Position numbers and translations under genes: made by a program. A stretch of 13,973 bases of DNA, from the NCBI GenBank assembly GCA_001919995.1, contig MNIY01000173.1, positions 1-13,973 on the forward strand, read 5' to 3'. This DNA is from Ktedonobacter sp. 13_1_20CM_4_53_11. GTDB taxonomy: Bacteria; Chloroflexota; Ktedonobacteria; Ktedonobacterales; Ktedonobacteraceae. The notes beneath the pieces are model-generated. The model made no database searches, was not told the origin of the DNA, and saw only the letters and a program-made list of their open reading frames with translations. How positions within the stretch are numbered: the first letter of the stretch is position 1; the number at the start of each line of letters is the position of its first letter. Positions 13,775 to 13,973 of this stretch are shown here, in pieces.

Positions 13775-13973
13775 TTAGTGAGCTTTGCGCCGCTTCACTT
13801 CTTGCGTGAGCTGCGGGAGAATTGTGAGCGTGTCTCCAACGACACCCAGATCTGCGACAGAGAAGATCGGCGCGTGCTCATCCTTATTGATGGCGACGAT
13901 ATACTTGGAGCCTTTCATGCCCGCGAGGTGCTGAATAGCTCCACTGATACCACAAGCGATGTAGAGCGTTGGC
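13775..13973 (-). CDS. etfA: electron transfer flavoprotein subunit alpha (C-terminal part, cut by window edge)
   Basis: The last 65 residues of EtfA are visible. They contain the FAD-binding C-terminal signature [19 protein letters not shown], then [32 protein letters not shown], and end in a basic KRRKAH. ETF accepts electrons from acyl-CoA dehydrogenases and other flavin dehydrogenases as an alpha-beta heterodimer. The gene is followed on the same strand, after about 92 nt with two hairpins, by the EtfD-like membrane Fe-S protein, its likely electron acceptor. etfB is expected upstream, beyond the window. The stop is TAA at 13777-13775. Confidence 0.95.
   Translation of the reverse strand, partial: PTLYIACGISGAIQHLAGMKGSKYIVAINKDEHAPIFSVADLGVVGDTLTILPQLTQEVKRRKAH

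Noticed and set aside
1..13973. CRISPR arrays, tRNA or rRNA genes
   Set aside because: No regularly spaced direct repeats, no cloverleaf with a conserved T-arm and no conserved rRNA segments were noticed when reading both strands; a covariance search was not possible here.

Overview
This window looks like the chromosome of a Chloroflexota bacterium, most likely from the Ktedonobacteria. That placement is an inference. It rests on a Gram-positive-like nusA-ylxR-infB-rbfA-nrnA order, strong AGGAGG-type ribosome binding sites, and a large intact IscB nuclease, a family known to be unusually abundant in Ktedonobacter racemifer. No rRNA, tRNA or CRISPR array was seen.

Layout. From 1 to 7183, on the minus strand, lies the transcription/translation cluster, read from right to left: nusA, ylxR (rnpM), infB, an inserted iscB element, rbfA, and the 5' part of an nrnA-type DHH phosphoesterase. 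nusA has its own extended -10 promoter (7311-7339). infB has a second promoter just after ylxR (5571-5599), followed by a leader of about 375 nt. That leader folds into several hairpins and ends in an intrinsic terminator 65 nt before the infB start, so infB is a candidate for attenuation control. Next come a YihY/BrkB membrane protein (7415-8443, minus) and a DinB/MDMPI-type metal-binding protein (8676-9518, minus). Divergent from the latter are an acyl-CoA dehydrogenase (9809-10951, plus) and a small secreted allene-oxide-cyclase-like protein (10969-11466, plus). A perfect 26-bp inverted repeat separates these from the minus-strand etfA/membrane Fe-S oxidoreductase pair (11526-13973). The Fe-S protein resembles EtfD, which carries electrons from ETF to the respiratory chain. 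The acyl-CoA dehydrogenase next door is a plausible electron donor to that ETF.

The standout is a 1.7-kb IscB/omega-RNA element lodged exactly between infB and rbfA, in the operon's own direction. IscB keeps every catalytic residue I can place (PLMP, RuvC I-III, HNH). The 366-nt non-coding stretch upstream of it is packed with stems and begins with a 16-position helix, as expected of an omega-RNA. No TnpA transposase is present. The four bases ATGG occur at both edges of the insert. Removing the insert regenerates a tight infB-rbfA junction with AGGAG ten bases before the rbfA ATG. The predicted guide is the infB 3' end, which would make this nuclease specific for the uninterrupted infB-rbfA junction, with ATGGCA as the adjacent motif. 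This would be a homing-like arrangement inside an essential translation operon.
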